Positions 1 through 8,325 are shown, counted from the first letter of the stretch. The stretch is DNA of 10,948 nucleotides from Funneliformis mosseae (GCA_910592005.1 CAJVPP010003724.1:1-10948), one strand, 5' to 3'. Notes: generated from the sequence alone by a model not told the origin. Translations and numbers: made by a program.

Positions 1-1489
1 CTGAAATATCTTTGAGTTATCTTTGTATTTATTTTGAGTTTATCATCACGTGTTTATTATTGAGAATAATTCTTCGATGTTATTGTGAATCCTCACCCGT
101 GATTCCTTGAGTAATTGTCTTAGTTTTATTTACCCTTTAAGATTTTATTTGAAGCTACGAAACCCAACGTAACAACATGTATAACTGAACTTTGAATAAA
201 CAGCATTAGCTATTCAAGTCATGCTATGCATATAATATGGAGAATTAAATCAATTTTCTATGGTCGTAGTTTCTTACTAATATTCTTACATACTTTAAAT
301 ATATCTTTATAAATGTCATTAAAAAAATGAATTTTTTAAAAACAAGTTCACGAGCATTTAAAGACATGTGAAAAGGACCTATAATAGGTAGAAATAAAGA
401 AATAAATAAGGGAATAACTTCATTATTGATAAGGAGCTATTGAGTAATAGCTTTATAAATATAAAGCTAACCAGGCTAATCTGCAACAATAGAAATTATG
501 TGATTAGTAAGATAATCTTGCATTGCTTCTTAATTGTATACAATTTAAAGAGTTATTATATATTCTTCTACGCCTTTTAAATTACTTTTAATAAAATCAA
601 TAAGAATGGCATTCTGTATATGCCACTCACTCTTTTTCTTTTCTAATCTATCATTATAGCTGTATAATGTTAACCTATTTATAAGCTTATTATTAAAGCT
701 TTCTTTTTTTATGTAATTTTATATACGACTATAAGAAATTCTAAGATTTATGATAAATTGTTCATCAAGATGTCTTTTAATCAATTCATTATCAGCTATC
801 TTTAGATTAATTATTCTATTTTATAGTATCATCAGTGTGAAATATGGAATTGCTATAATAGTTGCTATGTATGCTATCCAAAATGTATCTAAAATATTAG
901 GTTGTCTTTGAATATGAATGTTATGATAATCATCGATATTTAACATAAATACATTTTCCGAATATTTTATAAGAGTATTCTTTACATATTCTCTTTACGC
1001 ATCTGTTATCTTTTCTTCTTGTGATCTATATCTCTTGCTGTTATAGTTATGCTAATATTTGCTAGTATATTCAAGCTCTCATTACTTGTGTCTACTGAAT
1101 CTAAATAATATGTAAAATCAAACTTAAAGCAATTAATTTTCATGTTGTTTAATAAAGCAAGAAGGTAATAAATTAACATAATTAATTTTTTATATAATCT
1201 ATTATTTGCTTGTTATATTCAAATAGTCAAGCTGCTGAATATAGTTAATCAAAGAAAACCTTTAAGCTTAGGTTAACTTCTTGAAATAATCTTCACATTT
1301 TATCAAATACATATATAGAATCTTCTTCTTTTACATATTCTCTCTCATAAAGGATTTTTACCATGCCTTAATAGCTCTAATAAGATTAACCTTTATACCT
1401 TTCGTGTCTATAGTATTTTTATCTATAACTTCTTTTTTCGTAATTTTTACTCTTTTAGGATCTTTTTTTAAGAATTTTATACAAAACAT
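1..1489 (-). pseudogene. Decayed member of a multicopy NIDDYHNIH family (truncated by window edge)
   Basis: Reading the minus strand gives one long recognisable protein interrupted by stops. In order: a lysine-rich N-terminal part with LIRAIKAW (1358-1387 region), EVNLSLKVFFD, NKQIIDYIKN, TARDIDHKKK, the hallmark LNIDDYHNIH (914-943), NELIKRHLDEQFI, YSYNDRLEKKKSE, a ruined ADWPGQ motif (467-490, both W and Q now stop codons) and IGPFHMSLNARELVF (338-382). From memory these motifs belong to a large lineage-expanded family of predicted proteins in Glomeromycotina; I know no formal domain name for it. The spaced motifs D-D-Y-H-N, A-D-W-P-G and G-P-L-H recall fungal DUF6589 / Plavaka-type transposases, which is only a guess. 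One frame holds for over 250 codons from about position 1000 down to about 250. A single frame change lies just upstream of it, near 1000. The copy is clearly dead. The start is uncertain: the ATG at 1489-1487 is the first in-frame one seen before similarity fades. Confidence 0.75.
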
Positions 1490-2103
1490 ATATAATAAAC
1501 ATTATATAAAAGAACACCTTCTTTTCATGTTACCTTTACTAAATCATTGTTTTCAGCTTTTTTTCATTTTTCTCTCTTTAATGAACAAAATTTAATCAAG
1601 CTAGTAGTTTGGCATTCTGTGTATTGTTTTGTCCTAAACATATTTTTAGAGTAGATAGCAATGTAAAAGTGTAGAATTAATGAGAATTAAAAAAATATGT
1701 AATAGTATAGTATGAGAACTTCAAGTTATCATAATTGATCTGTTTATATTTTATTACATAGATTGGTAACTTTAGTCTCATAAAAATGCATTGTAAATTA
1801 TATAAAAAAAATTAATAAATTGTGTAATAGTATTCCCTTATATGAGACAGTCTTCCCTAAAAATGGAAATCATTAAAGTGTTTAAAACGTTTAAATAGTT
1901 AATTGTAATATAATACTTATTTGGTATATCACGTAAAAGAATAGACATGTCTAATTTAGACATTCTTAACCTAAGGAAGAAGTTTAAACCTTTATTCAAA
2001 CTGCAACTGTATATGTCATATGATATATACTTAAAAATATTTATTTATACATGGGTTAGACGATAAGAATCTATACTTCCTTTCTAGATTAAAGACGCTT
2101 TTC
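1490..2103. other. AT-rich spacer, no gene seen
   Basis: No coding remnant was recognised on either strand. It holds a small inverted pair, GTCTCATA (1773-1780) and TATGAGAC (1841-1848), about 60 bases apart, and a perfect 10-base palindrome AGACATGTCT (about 1943-1952). The inverted pair could be a very short fold-back element but is too short to prove it. Confidence 0.5.
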
Positions 2104-2583
2104 TGATTTTTCTAAAGTAACTACTAAAAAATCACTAGCACGTGATCAATTTCTGCGAATCATTTCTAAAAATAGACTATCAAGTTTAACAAAAATTTTT
2201 TCTTTATTTTATTTTTTAATAAAACCTAAAAAAAGTATTATATGAATTCTAAAATTGAATCTTATATATAATTTTGCCTTCTTTACAAGTTTACTTAATA
2301 AGAAATTAGTAATTATGAATACTGTTCTTTCAGTAGAGTTATCTTTATAAAATATAATATAAAAGTTAAAAAATGCATTTAAAACCTTTTTTTTATCTCT
2401 AAGTAAAATTGTGAAGTATGTAATAATTCTTATAGGTATTATAATTTTAAATGCTGAAAAAAGTTTGTGTTAAATTTTATTTTAAAAAATCAATTTTTGT
2501 TAAAATTAGTTAATTATATTTAGGTATGATCGACAAAATTGATCACATGTCAGTAATTTTTTAGTAGTTACACTAGAAAATTT
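2104..2583. mobile_element. Non-autonomous element with roughly 95-base imperfect terminal inverted repeats
   Basis: The left arm (about 2104-2200) and right arm (about 2490-2583) are reverse complements of each other with scattered mismatches. The core GTAACTACTAAAAAAT at 2117-2132 matches the reverse complement of 2556-2571 exactly. The match continues through a TGATCAATTT block and ends in TAACAAAAATT (from 2187, against 2492-2505). Between the arms lie about 290 bases of AT-rich DNA with no open frame. Long arms, a short interior and no coding capacity fit a MITE-like DNA transposon remnant. No target duplication could be fixed at the outer ends, partly because another element begins eight bases beyond the right arm, so the boundaries are approximate. 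The superfamily is unknown. Confidence 0.7.
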
Positions 2584-2584
2584 G

Positions 2585-2590
2585 ACATAT
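2585..2590. repeat. Left target-site duplication of the 2591-2836 element
   Basis: ACATAT, repeated exactly at 2837-2842 immediately after the terminal ATCCCTGA. Confidence 0.75.
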
Positions 2591-2836
2591 TCAGGGATAA
2601 TAATTTTTTGCGGTGATTAAGAATGAATTCTGCATGTAATAAAAGTTAATTCTGTGAAATTCTGTGATTTGATCAGAATTATGCAAGATCAGCTAATATT
2701 ATAATTTGCAAATTCTGACCAAACTTAATATTAGCCAGCATTATGATGATAAATCAGACCAAAATTTTAAAAATTATCACCATATTCTGTGATTTCTTGC
2801 GAAATTTTATGAAATACAGAAAATCACCATCCCTGA
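2591..2836. mobile_element. 246-base fold-back element, TCAGGGAT ends, ACATAT target duplication
   Basis: The element begins TCAGGGAT and ends ATCCCTGA, a perfect 8-base terminal inverted repeat. It is bordered on both sides by ACATAT (2585-2590 and 2837-2842), a perfect 6-base duplication. If the ends are read as CAGGGAT/ATCCCTG, the flanks become an 8-base duplication matching at 6 of 8 positions, as expected for an old hAT-type insertion. The interior is largely palindromic: GCTAATATTA pairs with TAATATTAGC around a loop of about 24 bases near 2690-2740, and the flanking ATAATGC / GCATTAT segments extend the stem. There is no coding capacity. The combination of terminal repeats, target duplication and internal fold makes the insertion secure; the superfamily (probably hAT) is inferred. 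Confidence 0.8.
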
Positions 2837-2842
2837 ACATAT
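2837..2842. repeat. Right target-site duplication of the 2591-2836 element
   Basis: ACATAT, identical to 2585-2590. Confidence 0.75.
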
Positions 2843-2936
2843 CTTACACCTTACGCTAGGATGTTCAAATTTGTTAGCATGATAACCTAAAATCTTAGGG
2901 TAAAAATCATAAAAATTGTAAAAATCATGATCATAA

Positions 2937-2971
2937 TTTTGGCTAGAATTAATATAATTTTAACCAAAAAT
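2937..2971. repeat. Imperfect hairpin in the hAT 3' flank
   Basis: TTTTGGCTAGAATT pairs with AATTTTAACCAAAA (12 of 14 positions) around a 5-base AT loop. A smaller stem, TAACCTAA with TTAGGGTA, lies just upstream near 2883-2905. The stretch 2843-3055 holds nothing else recognisable. These hairpins may be remains of a transposon end. An extended 3' flank of the hAT element on the minus strand is another possibility. Confidence 0.4.
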
Positions 2972-3220
2972 TTCTTAGAAGTATATAAATTTCAATATAT
3001 CGTAATAGTAAAATAGAACTTTGCATACAATTTTATTTATCTATATAACTAAATACTACATTTTATATAATTCATCACTAACTAAACTATATATATCAAT
3101 ACTATTACTAAGATTAAAATAAAGAAGATTAAGTATTTGAATATTTTCTTCTTTAAGTGTCACTCTTCTATCTGATAAAATACTTTTATAATTAGAAAAA
3201 TTACATTTAATATTTATATC

Positions 3221-3228
3221 AGATACTG
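3221..3228. repeat. 8-base target-site duplication, left copy
   Basis: AGATACTG, repeated exactly at 4250-4257 on the far side of the nested element. Confidence 0.85.
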
Positions 3229-3237
3229 GTAGTATTT

Positions 3238-3477
3238 CAAATGAGTCAAGTTGAGTTGAGTTTAAAGATCAACTCTATTTGACTCATTTTTTTGAATTGA
3301 GTTGAGTCAAATTTATTTTATAAAATCTTTTAACTTAATTTGATTCAAGTTATATAAATTTTAAATTTAATTCAATTTAACTTGACTTGATTTTAACTTA
3401 AGTTGATTTTGACTTGAATTTATTCAAGTCAAGTTAAGTTCAATCAAGTTTTGAGTCAATTTTAAATCAATTTATAA
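3238..3477. repeat. Left subterminal array of GAGTC/CTTGACT-type repeats
   Basis: Degenerate short units such as GAGTCAAG, GAGTTGAG, CTTGACTTGA and TCAAGTCAAG alternate on both strands. The first forty bases fold back: GAGTCAAGTTGAGTTGA (about 3243-3259) pairs with the TCAACTCTATTTGACTC stretch (about 3270-3286) at 15 of 17 positions. Such dense inverted units are usual binding sites for hAT transposases. The array belongs to the 3229-4249 element. Confidence 0.7.
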
Positions 3478-4080
3478 ACATTTAATATAAAAAAAATTTA
3501 TACTTACCCTTATTCATGAAAATGAAAAAACTGCTTTTAAAAAAAAAGTTTAAGGAGAGAGAAGGGGAAAAAATAAATAAATAATAAAAATAAAAAAATA
3601 ATAAAAAAAAAATTAAAAAACAAGCTAAATTGAAAAAAAATTTAAAAAAAATAAAAGAAAATAAAAGAAAATAAAAGATTAAAGGGGAGGAGGGGGAAAA
3701 AAAATAAAAAAAAATTAAAAACAAAATAAAAGATCGAGAGAAAGGAGAGGAAAAATAAAAATAAATAAAAAACAAAAGTTAAATCAAAAAAATTTAAAAA
3801 AAAATAAAAGAAAAGAAAAGATCAGGGGGAGGAAGGAAAAGAGAAAGGAAAAAAAAGAAAAAAAAATAATAAAAAAAAAATTAAAAAATAAAAGCTTAAA
3901 TTGAAAAAAAAATTTAAAAAAAATAAAAAAAAAGGAAAAGGAAATAATAAAAAATTAAAAAAAAATAATTAAAAAACAAAAAGATAAAATTAAAAATTAA
4001 ATTAAAAAAATAATAAGAAAAGATCAGGAAGGGGAAAAGGGAGAGAGGGGGAAAAAGGTAAAAAAATAAATTAAAAATAA
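3478..4080. repeat. A/G-rich, C-poor low-complexity core
   Basis: About 600 bases made of AAAATAAAAG-like units with interspersed G-rich blocks (GGGGAGGAGGGGG-like near 3683-3697, 3826-3840 and 4027-4051). C is nearly absent on this strand. It forms the centre of the nested element. The 97-codon open frame on the opposite strand (3482-3775) is a by-product: it would encode an F, S, L, Y, I-only protein. Confidence 0.8.
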
Positions 4081-4240
4081 TTATATTTCGAGTTAATTCG
4101 AGTTTAAATCAAATTGAGTTAAATATTTAACTTAACTTTAATTTAGCATGACTCATAAATCATCAAATCAAAAAAATATAAACTCGACTTGATTTAAACT
4201 TGACTCAGCTTATTTGACTTGTAAATTAACTCAACTCGTT
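4081..4240. repeat. Right subterminal array of GAGTT/CTTGACT-type repeats
   Basis: The same degenerate vocabulary as the left array (CGAGTTAATTCGAGTT, CTCGACTTGA, CTTGACTCAG, CTCAACTCG), ending next to the right terminal inverted repeat. It belongs to the 3229-4249 element. Confidence 0.7.
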
Positions 4241-4249
4241 TAAAACTCT

Positions 4250-4257
4250 AGATACTG
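4250..4257. repeat. 8-base target-site duplication, right copy
   Basis: AGATACTG, identical to 3221-3228. On the minus strand it encodes part of the conserved L-S-V-S of the interrupted hAT transposase. Confidence 0.85.
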
Positions 4258-6094
4258 ATAACTATATATATATTAAAGCTAATAAACTAAGTTCTGATAA
4301 TACATGTACTTTACCTCCTTGTCAATATATATTTAAATCTTTAAACTTTTTAATAGATTCATTAAATTCACAATAAATAATCTATTCTTGTATTAAAACA
4401 TATATAAGAAAATAAAATTTTTTAATAATTTCAAAAGTTTTCATATTATAATTAGCTATATTAGATTTAATAAATCTTAGATTAAAATATTATATTATTT
4501 TAAATAATGTAAAGTTGAATGATAAAATATAGAGGTTAAACTATTAAAATTATTTTACAGGACTCTACCTAACCAAAATTAAGATTTTTGATTAATATTA
4601 TTATATGACATATGAACTGTATTTGGTTAAATTTTTATAGTTGATTATCTTATTAATAAAGCAAACAATTAGGCTATTAAAATCTCTTATTTATTTGTAT
4701 AATATCAGTTAAAAAATCTAAGTAAATATTTTTTTTTAAAAATAAATAATAAATATAAAAAATAATTTTTTAATTTCTTTTAAAATTGAATTTTCTAATA
4801 ATTAGTATAACAATATCCTATAAAGTGTTTTTTAATAGCAAAATCTTAAGTATTACAAAATTGAATTTAAGTATTACAAAAATTAATCTTGTAAAATAAT
4901 TTAATAATAAAATTTATATATTTTATAATTAATCATCATTTACTCAAATCAAATTTCTTATCCCGTAATGTAATTTTAATAGCTTAATTCCCACATGTAT
5001 TTTTCATATTTTTCATATGCTAATATAAAAGCTTTAGAAAATAATAAAATAAATTGCCTAAAATCCTGATTTGTTTTATTTAAAATTTGAAATATCTTAT
5101 TTAAAATTGAAGGATTTCATATTTCTGATGAAAGAAAAGCTTAAAGAGTCATTATCTGAAAATAAACAAATAGAGCTATAACTTTATTTTAAAGAATTTC
5201 AAATTATTAATCAATCTAAATAAAAAATAAAATTATTAACATAATTATTATAAAATTAATAAATTCATTAATATAAATTTGCTTACTGATTACAATTATA
5301 TGTAAAATAGATAATATTTTAATACATAAAACATAAATTTTATTTTGACAAAATTTATAAAGAACTTGAGTAAATTTTGAAATATGATTAATAAAATTTT
5401 CTGCAGTAATAAAAGTAATTAAGTGAGACTATAAGGTTTGATCTAATATAAAATAAAAACTATAAATTTCATCATATCTTTACAGGTAATGATACTAAAG
5501 TAGGTGACTCAACATCACTTTGTAATAAATGCTTCTTTCATTAAATTTTTTTTTGTAAATTATAAGTAAATATTATTTTAACATTTATAATTAGTTTATC
5601 AACTAATTCAAATTTATAAAAATTCACCAATTAAATTAAGAATATGTGCTAAACAACAATGATGTTTTAAATTTGATAAAAAAGAAGTTAAGTAAGAATA
5701 TGTTAATTTCATATACAAAACATTATTAAATATAAAAAAATAATATTTTAATAAGGAATATTAGTAAAAATAAATATTATTTATAACAAATTGTAAATGG
5801 ATAAAGCATTAATATTGGTAAAACTTAGTTCTAGCTAATTTAGTTTGATTATCAAAATTAAATAGAAGATTAATAGCATGCTAGTCACAACGATCTGTTA
5901 TTTTATCAATTATTAAACTAATATAATATCATTATTTTAATTTATAAAATTCAATCTTATATGATAATAAAGACTTTTCGTGAAGTTGATTATTTCAGTA
6001 ATTAATACCCCTATAAATAAATAATATATTAATAAATAAAATAATTATAAGTTCAAAAATAAAAATAAAATATTAAATAAAATTACATATTTAT

Positions 6095-6178
6095 AGTTCT
6101 TATATTTATGAAAGTTGATTTGATTTTATTTTTTTTTTTTTTGTTAGAAGGTTAACGGTGGAAAGTTCTTATATTTAT
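6095..6178. repeat. 15-base direct repeat flanking a T-run segment
   Basis: AGTTCTTATATTTAT occurs exactly at 6095-6109 and 6164-6178. The 54 bases between include 14 consecutive Ts and GTTAACGGTGG (6151-6161). On the minus strand this resembles a short poly-A-tailed insertion with a long target duplication, or a simple local duplication. Confidence 0.45.
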
Positions 6179-6457
6179 AAAGTTTTCGTTTCTAATGAAT
6201 AGACTATCATTCTTCGTTCAGCAACAAAATAAAGAAGAAATAAAGATATAATCATCTAAACTATTTGCGAGTATAAAATCATCTTTTTCTTTTTTTGTTC
6301 TTAGTAATTAAAATTTTTTCAATTTTTGCTGAACAGACTGGTTAATTAAAATTTATAAAAAAAAAAAAAAAATATTTTCTTTTTACATATGATTCTAATA
6401 ATTTTTTATACGACAAAAATTTAGAAATGTAAAAATAAGTTCTTTTGTTGTGATTCT

Positions 6458-6506
6458 AATACGACCGGATTAGTTCTTTTTAAAAATTTGTAATACGGCC
6501 GGATTA
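6458..6506. repeat. Two tandem copies of TAATACGRCCGGATTA
   Basis: TAATACGACCGGATTA (6458-6473) and TAATACGGCCGGATTA (6491-6506) differ at one base and are 33 bases apart. They stand out by GC content in the AT-rich flank of the BTB pseudogene. They could be regulatory sites or transposon end fragments. Confidence 0.5.
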
Positions 6507-6698
6507 TATTTCTTTTCGTTATAATTTTTTCGTCTGAAATTCCAATTTCAATAACAATTACTTTTGTGCTTCATTTTTTAAGGGCAGCCGATCATTTGCT
6601 TTATTTGGAAATGCGTTTTCATAGTTAGAATAGTTAGCTTTTTCGTCAAAACGACAATTTTTTTTTTTCATTTTGTGTTAACAAAATATTAAAATTAC

Positions 6699-7927
6699 AT
6701 GTGTACTTCATTTTATGAAGATTTATCAAACAATTTCTGTTCGTTGTTAGTCAGAGTTTGAGTATAATGTCATAATCGATGTAGGAAATGGTACAGACCA
6801 CAAAGAATTTCATGCGTCACTCTGTTGTCCTTATAGTAGGTCATCATATTTTCAATCGTTATTTTCATCTTATAAAGTTGAGAAAGGTAGGATATCTATC
6901 ATTAGGTTTCCAGGCATTAGTGTAATCCATTATACGTAAGTTACCTTTATACTTTGATTGTTCGAAAACTCTTTAGAACGCGAACTGGTATTAATCCCTT
7001 TATTGAATAGTTACTGTATATCTATACCGGAAATATTGACCTGACCAATGAGGAGGAAATCTAAAAATTAAATTATTTGTTCATCTCAACAATTTTTTTT
7101 TTAAACTATCAAACTAAATTCATTGAAAAATATCTTATAGAAACCCATTCTGAATATTTAAGGAAGTATCCCGTGGAAATCCTTCAGAGTATTTATTTAA
7201 CAAGTACACCTTTTAAAGATTTATAGGAAATTTGTATATAGACGCAATCAGTTATGAACCGGAACTCATCCTCCTCTCTGATAATTACCCGCTCCTCTAT
7301 TAGAAATTATTCTTAGCGGGATGCTCTTAATTTGATTGAGATTGAGATTTGGGAAAATTTAGTTAAATGGGGTGTCAAACAAATTTCAAGGAAACTAATG
7401 ATAATGTTGATGAATGGACTCAAAAGGATTTCGTCGAATTGGAAAGATACATTCATAATCTCATCCCCTTCATTAGGTTTTACGAAATTTCTTCTGAAGA
7501 TTATTTTAAAAAGGTAAAACCTTTGAAAGATTTACCTAAGGAATTGCATTATTCAGTACCATATGGTACCTGTGCATGCACCAAAGTTTAAAACATTAAC
7601 GTCAAGTTTTGCAAAGCATGTGAATGATGATATTAATTCTAAATTATTTGAACAAAAGCATTTTCTTTCGCTTGCAAATTCGATAGATGAAAAGCATGAA
7701 TATGTGATCCAGGTGATCGAGGAAGTTAAATGGCATATCAGGTGGTTTGAAGCAATCTAATTATAGATAAGGAGGGCATATTTATGAAAATGATTTGGAG
7801 TGATTCAACTGGAACAATAAATTTTCTGTTTTCTATTAAAATCGATGATGATACCTATAAGCCCAAAATTATTCGGAATAACGATAATAAAAGATTCTAT
7901 CAAATCCTCCATCGCCCAATTTTATAA
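6699..7927 (+). pseudogene. BTB/POZ-BACK domain protein pseudogene with many frame changes
   Basis: The likely original start is ATG 6699, giving SFYEDLSNNFCSLL, typical of the helix before a fungal BTB domain. The frame then shifts by one base into the BTB core (6754-6936): EYNVIIDVGNGTDHKEFHA, then SSYFQSLFSSYKVEKGRISI. Further frame changes follow: LPLYFDCSKTL (from about 6941), ELVLIPLLN (6982-7008), FIEKYLIETHSEYLRKYPVE (7119 on), SYEPELILLSD (from 7250), APLLEIIL (7291-7314), then the BACK signature LIEIEIWENLVKWGVKQ (7332-7382), FIRFYEISSEDYFKKVKPLKD (7472-7535) and a last shift into PKFKTLTSSFAKHVNDD (to 7760). BTB-BACK proteins usually act as adaptors for cullin-3 ubiquitin ligases and form a much expanded family in mycorrhizal fungi. 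The part 7751-7927 (FLFSIKIDDDTYKPKIIR) is open but was not recognised. Stops are at 6937, 6955, 7224 and 7239. Most damage is by indels, unlike the two transposon-type pseudogenes. Confidence 0.82.
7009..7118 (+). other. Possible decayed intron in the BTB pseudogene
   Basis: The protein similarity stops at ELVLIPLLN (ends 7008) and resumes with FIEKYLIE at 7119, as if these were adjacent in the family. The roughly 110 bases between have stops, a T run (7092-7102) and a pyrimidine/A-rich end, as an intron would. The 3' end reads CTAAA rather than CTAG and no good donor is seen, so if it was an intron its splice sites have been lost. A random insertion is the alternative. Confidence 0.35.
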
Positions 7928-8072
7928 TATTGATTAACCAGTTCATTCGGGGCTTTGATCGAGTTTATAAGGGAATCTCAATAATGCTTATAGATATTTT
8001 TAAGTTTACGAAATTTTTTTGGTAAACTTTATTGTAAGGAACGAAGAAATTGAAGAAATTAAATATTTATAA

Positions 8073-8325
8073 GTTTACTACGTTCATAGAAGTAGTTGGA
8101 TAGAATGCCGGCCAGAAAATTACGAACTGTATATATTACATAAGTTTAAGATAGTTATGTCACAAGCGGAAAATCCAAATTTATTTCTCGAGTATCAATC
8201 AAGAGAAACAAAAACTGAAGGAAGTAGTGAATAAAGTAATGTCAAACGAAGATTACCCGTTCTTAATAAAGGAAATAGAAATTTCGATTTTTAGGCCATT
8301 CCTGTTTGAAAGAAAAAATGGGTAA
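8073..8325 (+). pseudogene. Unrecognised coding remnant in two overlapping frames
   Basis: Frame one is open from 8073 to 8234 and includes SSWIECRPENYELYILHKF, then MSQAENPNLFLEYQSRE. Frame two is open from 8155 to 8325 and includes KLKEVVNKVMSNEDYPFLIK, then EIEISIFRPFLFERKNG. The two halves have similar charged, helical character and probably formed one protein before a frameshift near 8203-8210. The remnant lies about 150 bases downstream of the last open piece of the BTB pseudogene, on the same strand, so it may be the C-terminal part of the same ancient gene. I do not recognise the family. Confidence 0.4.

Larger units (their letters stand above)
3229..4249. mobile_element. Nested 1021-base non-autonomous hAT-like element inside the hAT pseudogene
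   Basis: The element is bordered by exact 8-base duplications AGATACTG (3221-3228 and 4250-4257), the length typical of hAT insertions. Its ends are imperfect inverted repeats: TAGTATTTCAAATGAGT on the left against the reverse complement of the right end, AGAGTTTTAAACGAGT, with 12 of 16 positions matching and three of the four mismatches transitions. Inside, both ends carry arrays of GAGTCAAG / GAGTTGAG-type palindromic repeats (about 3238-3477 and 4081-4240), as in the subterminal repeats where hAT transposases bind. The middle is A/G-rich. It has no coding capacity. Deleting the element and one duplication copy rejoins the host hAT reading frame exactly (L-S-V-S into D-I-N-I-K), which confirms the boundaries. 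Confidence 0.85.
3056..6030 (-). pseudogene. hAT-family transposase pseudogene, split by a nested insertion
   Basis: On the minus strand the order of hAT landmarks is intact: LHEKSLLSYKIEFYK; SLIIDKITD (5893-5919), the first catalytic aspartate region; NNVLYMK, where the family has S-D-N-x-S-Y-M, so the second catalytic Asp reads Asn; CCLAHILNLIGE (5623-5658); SDVESPTLVSLPVK (5478-5519) running into a ruined K-T-R-W-N-S-W motif (5460-5480); an open helical stretch from PSILNKIF to YMWELSY (4979-5113); VHVLSELSLLAL (about 4275-4310); then, after the insertion, NFSNYKSILSDRR and LKEENIQILNLLYFN (about 3110-3200), the C-terminal dimerisation region. The stop is TAG at 3058-3056. The family E-R pair before the N-F-S motif reads K-C. 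The enzyme would cut and paste DNA, but this copy cannot be active: it carries many stops and has lost catalytic residues. The upstream limit near 6030 is where similarity fades; no start codon is defensible. Family identity is from remembered motifs. Confidence 0.82.
6031..6698. other. AT-rich spacer with small direct repeats
   Basis: No gene was seen. It contains a 15-base direct repeat (AGTTCTTATATTTAT at 6095-6109 and 6164-6178) enclosing a 14-base T run (6129-6142), a poly-A run near 6357-6372, and two copies of a CCGG-centred 16-mer (6458-6473 and 6491-6506). As the 5' flank of the BTB pseudogene it may include the old promoter, but no TATA box or other promoter element can be singled out in such AT-rich DNA. 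Confidence 0.5.

Noticed and set aside
1404..1595. 63-codon open frame on the plus strand
   Set aside because: It lies antisense to the NIDDYHNIH pseudogene and its F/L-rich product reflects AT-rich complement of lysine-rich coding.
3482..3775. 97-codon open frame on the minus strand
   Set aside because: It is the complement of the A/G-rich low-complexity core; a protein made almost only of F, S, L, Y and I is not credible as a gene.
3226..4250. Simple satellite or centromeric repeat
   Set aside because: The exact 8-base duplications and the inverted ends show a single transposon insertion.
7751..7927. TLDc domain remnant after the BTB-BACK part
   Set aside because: A W-S-D-S...F-L-F-S-I run is faintly TLDc-like, but the surrounding residues do not match the domain, so the region is left unnamed.
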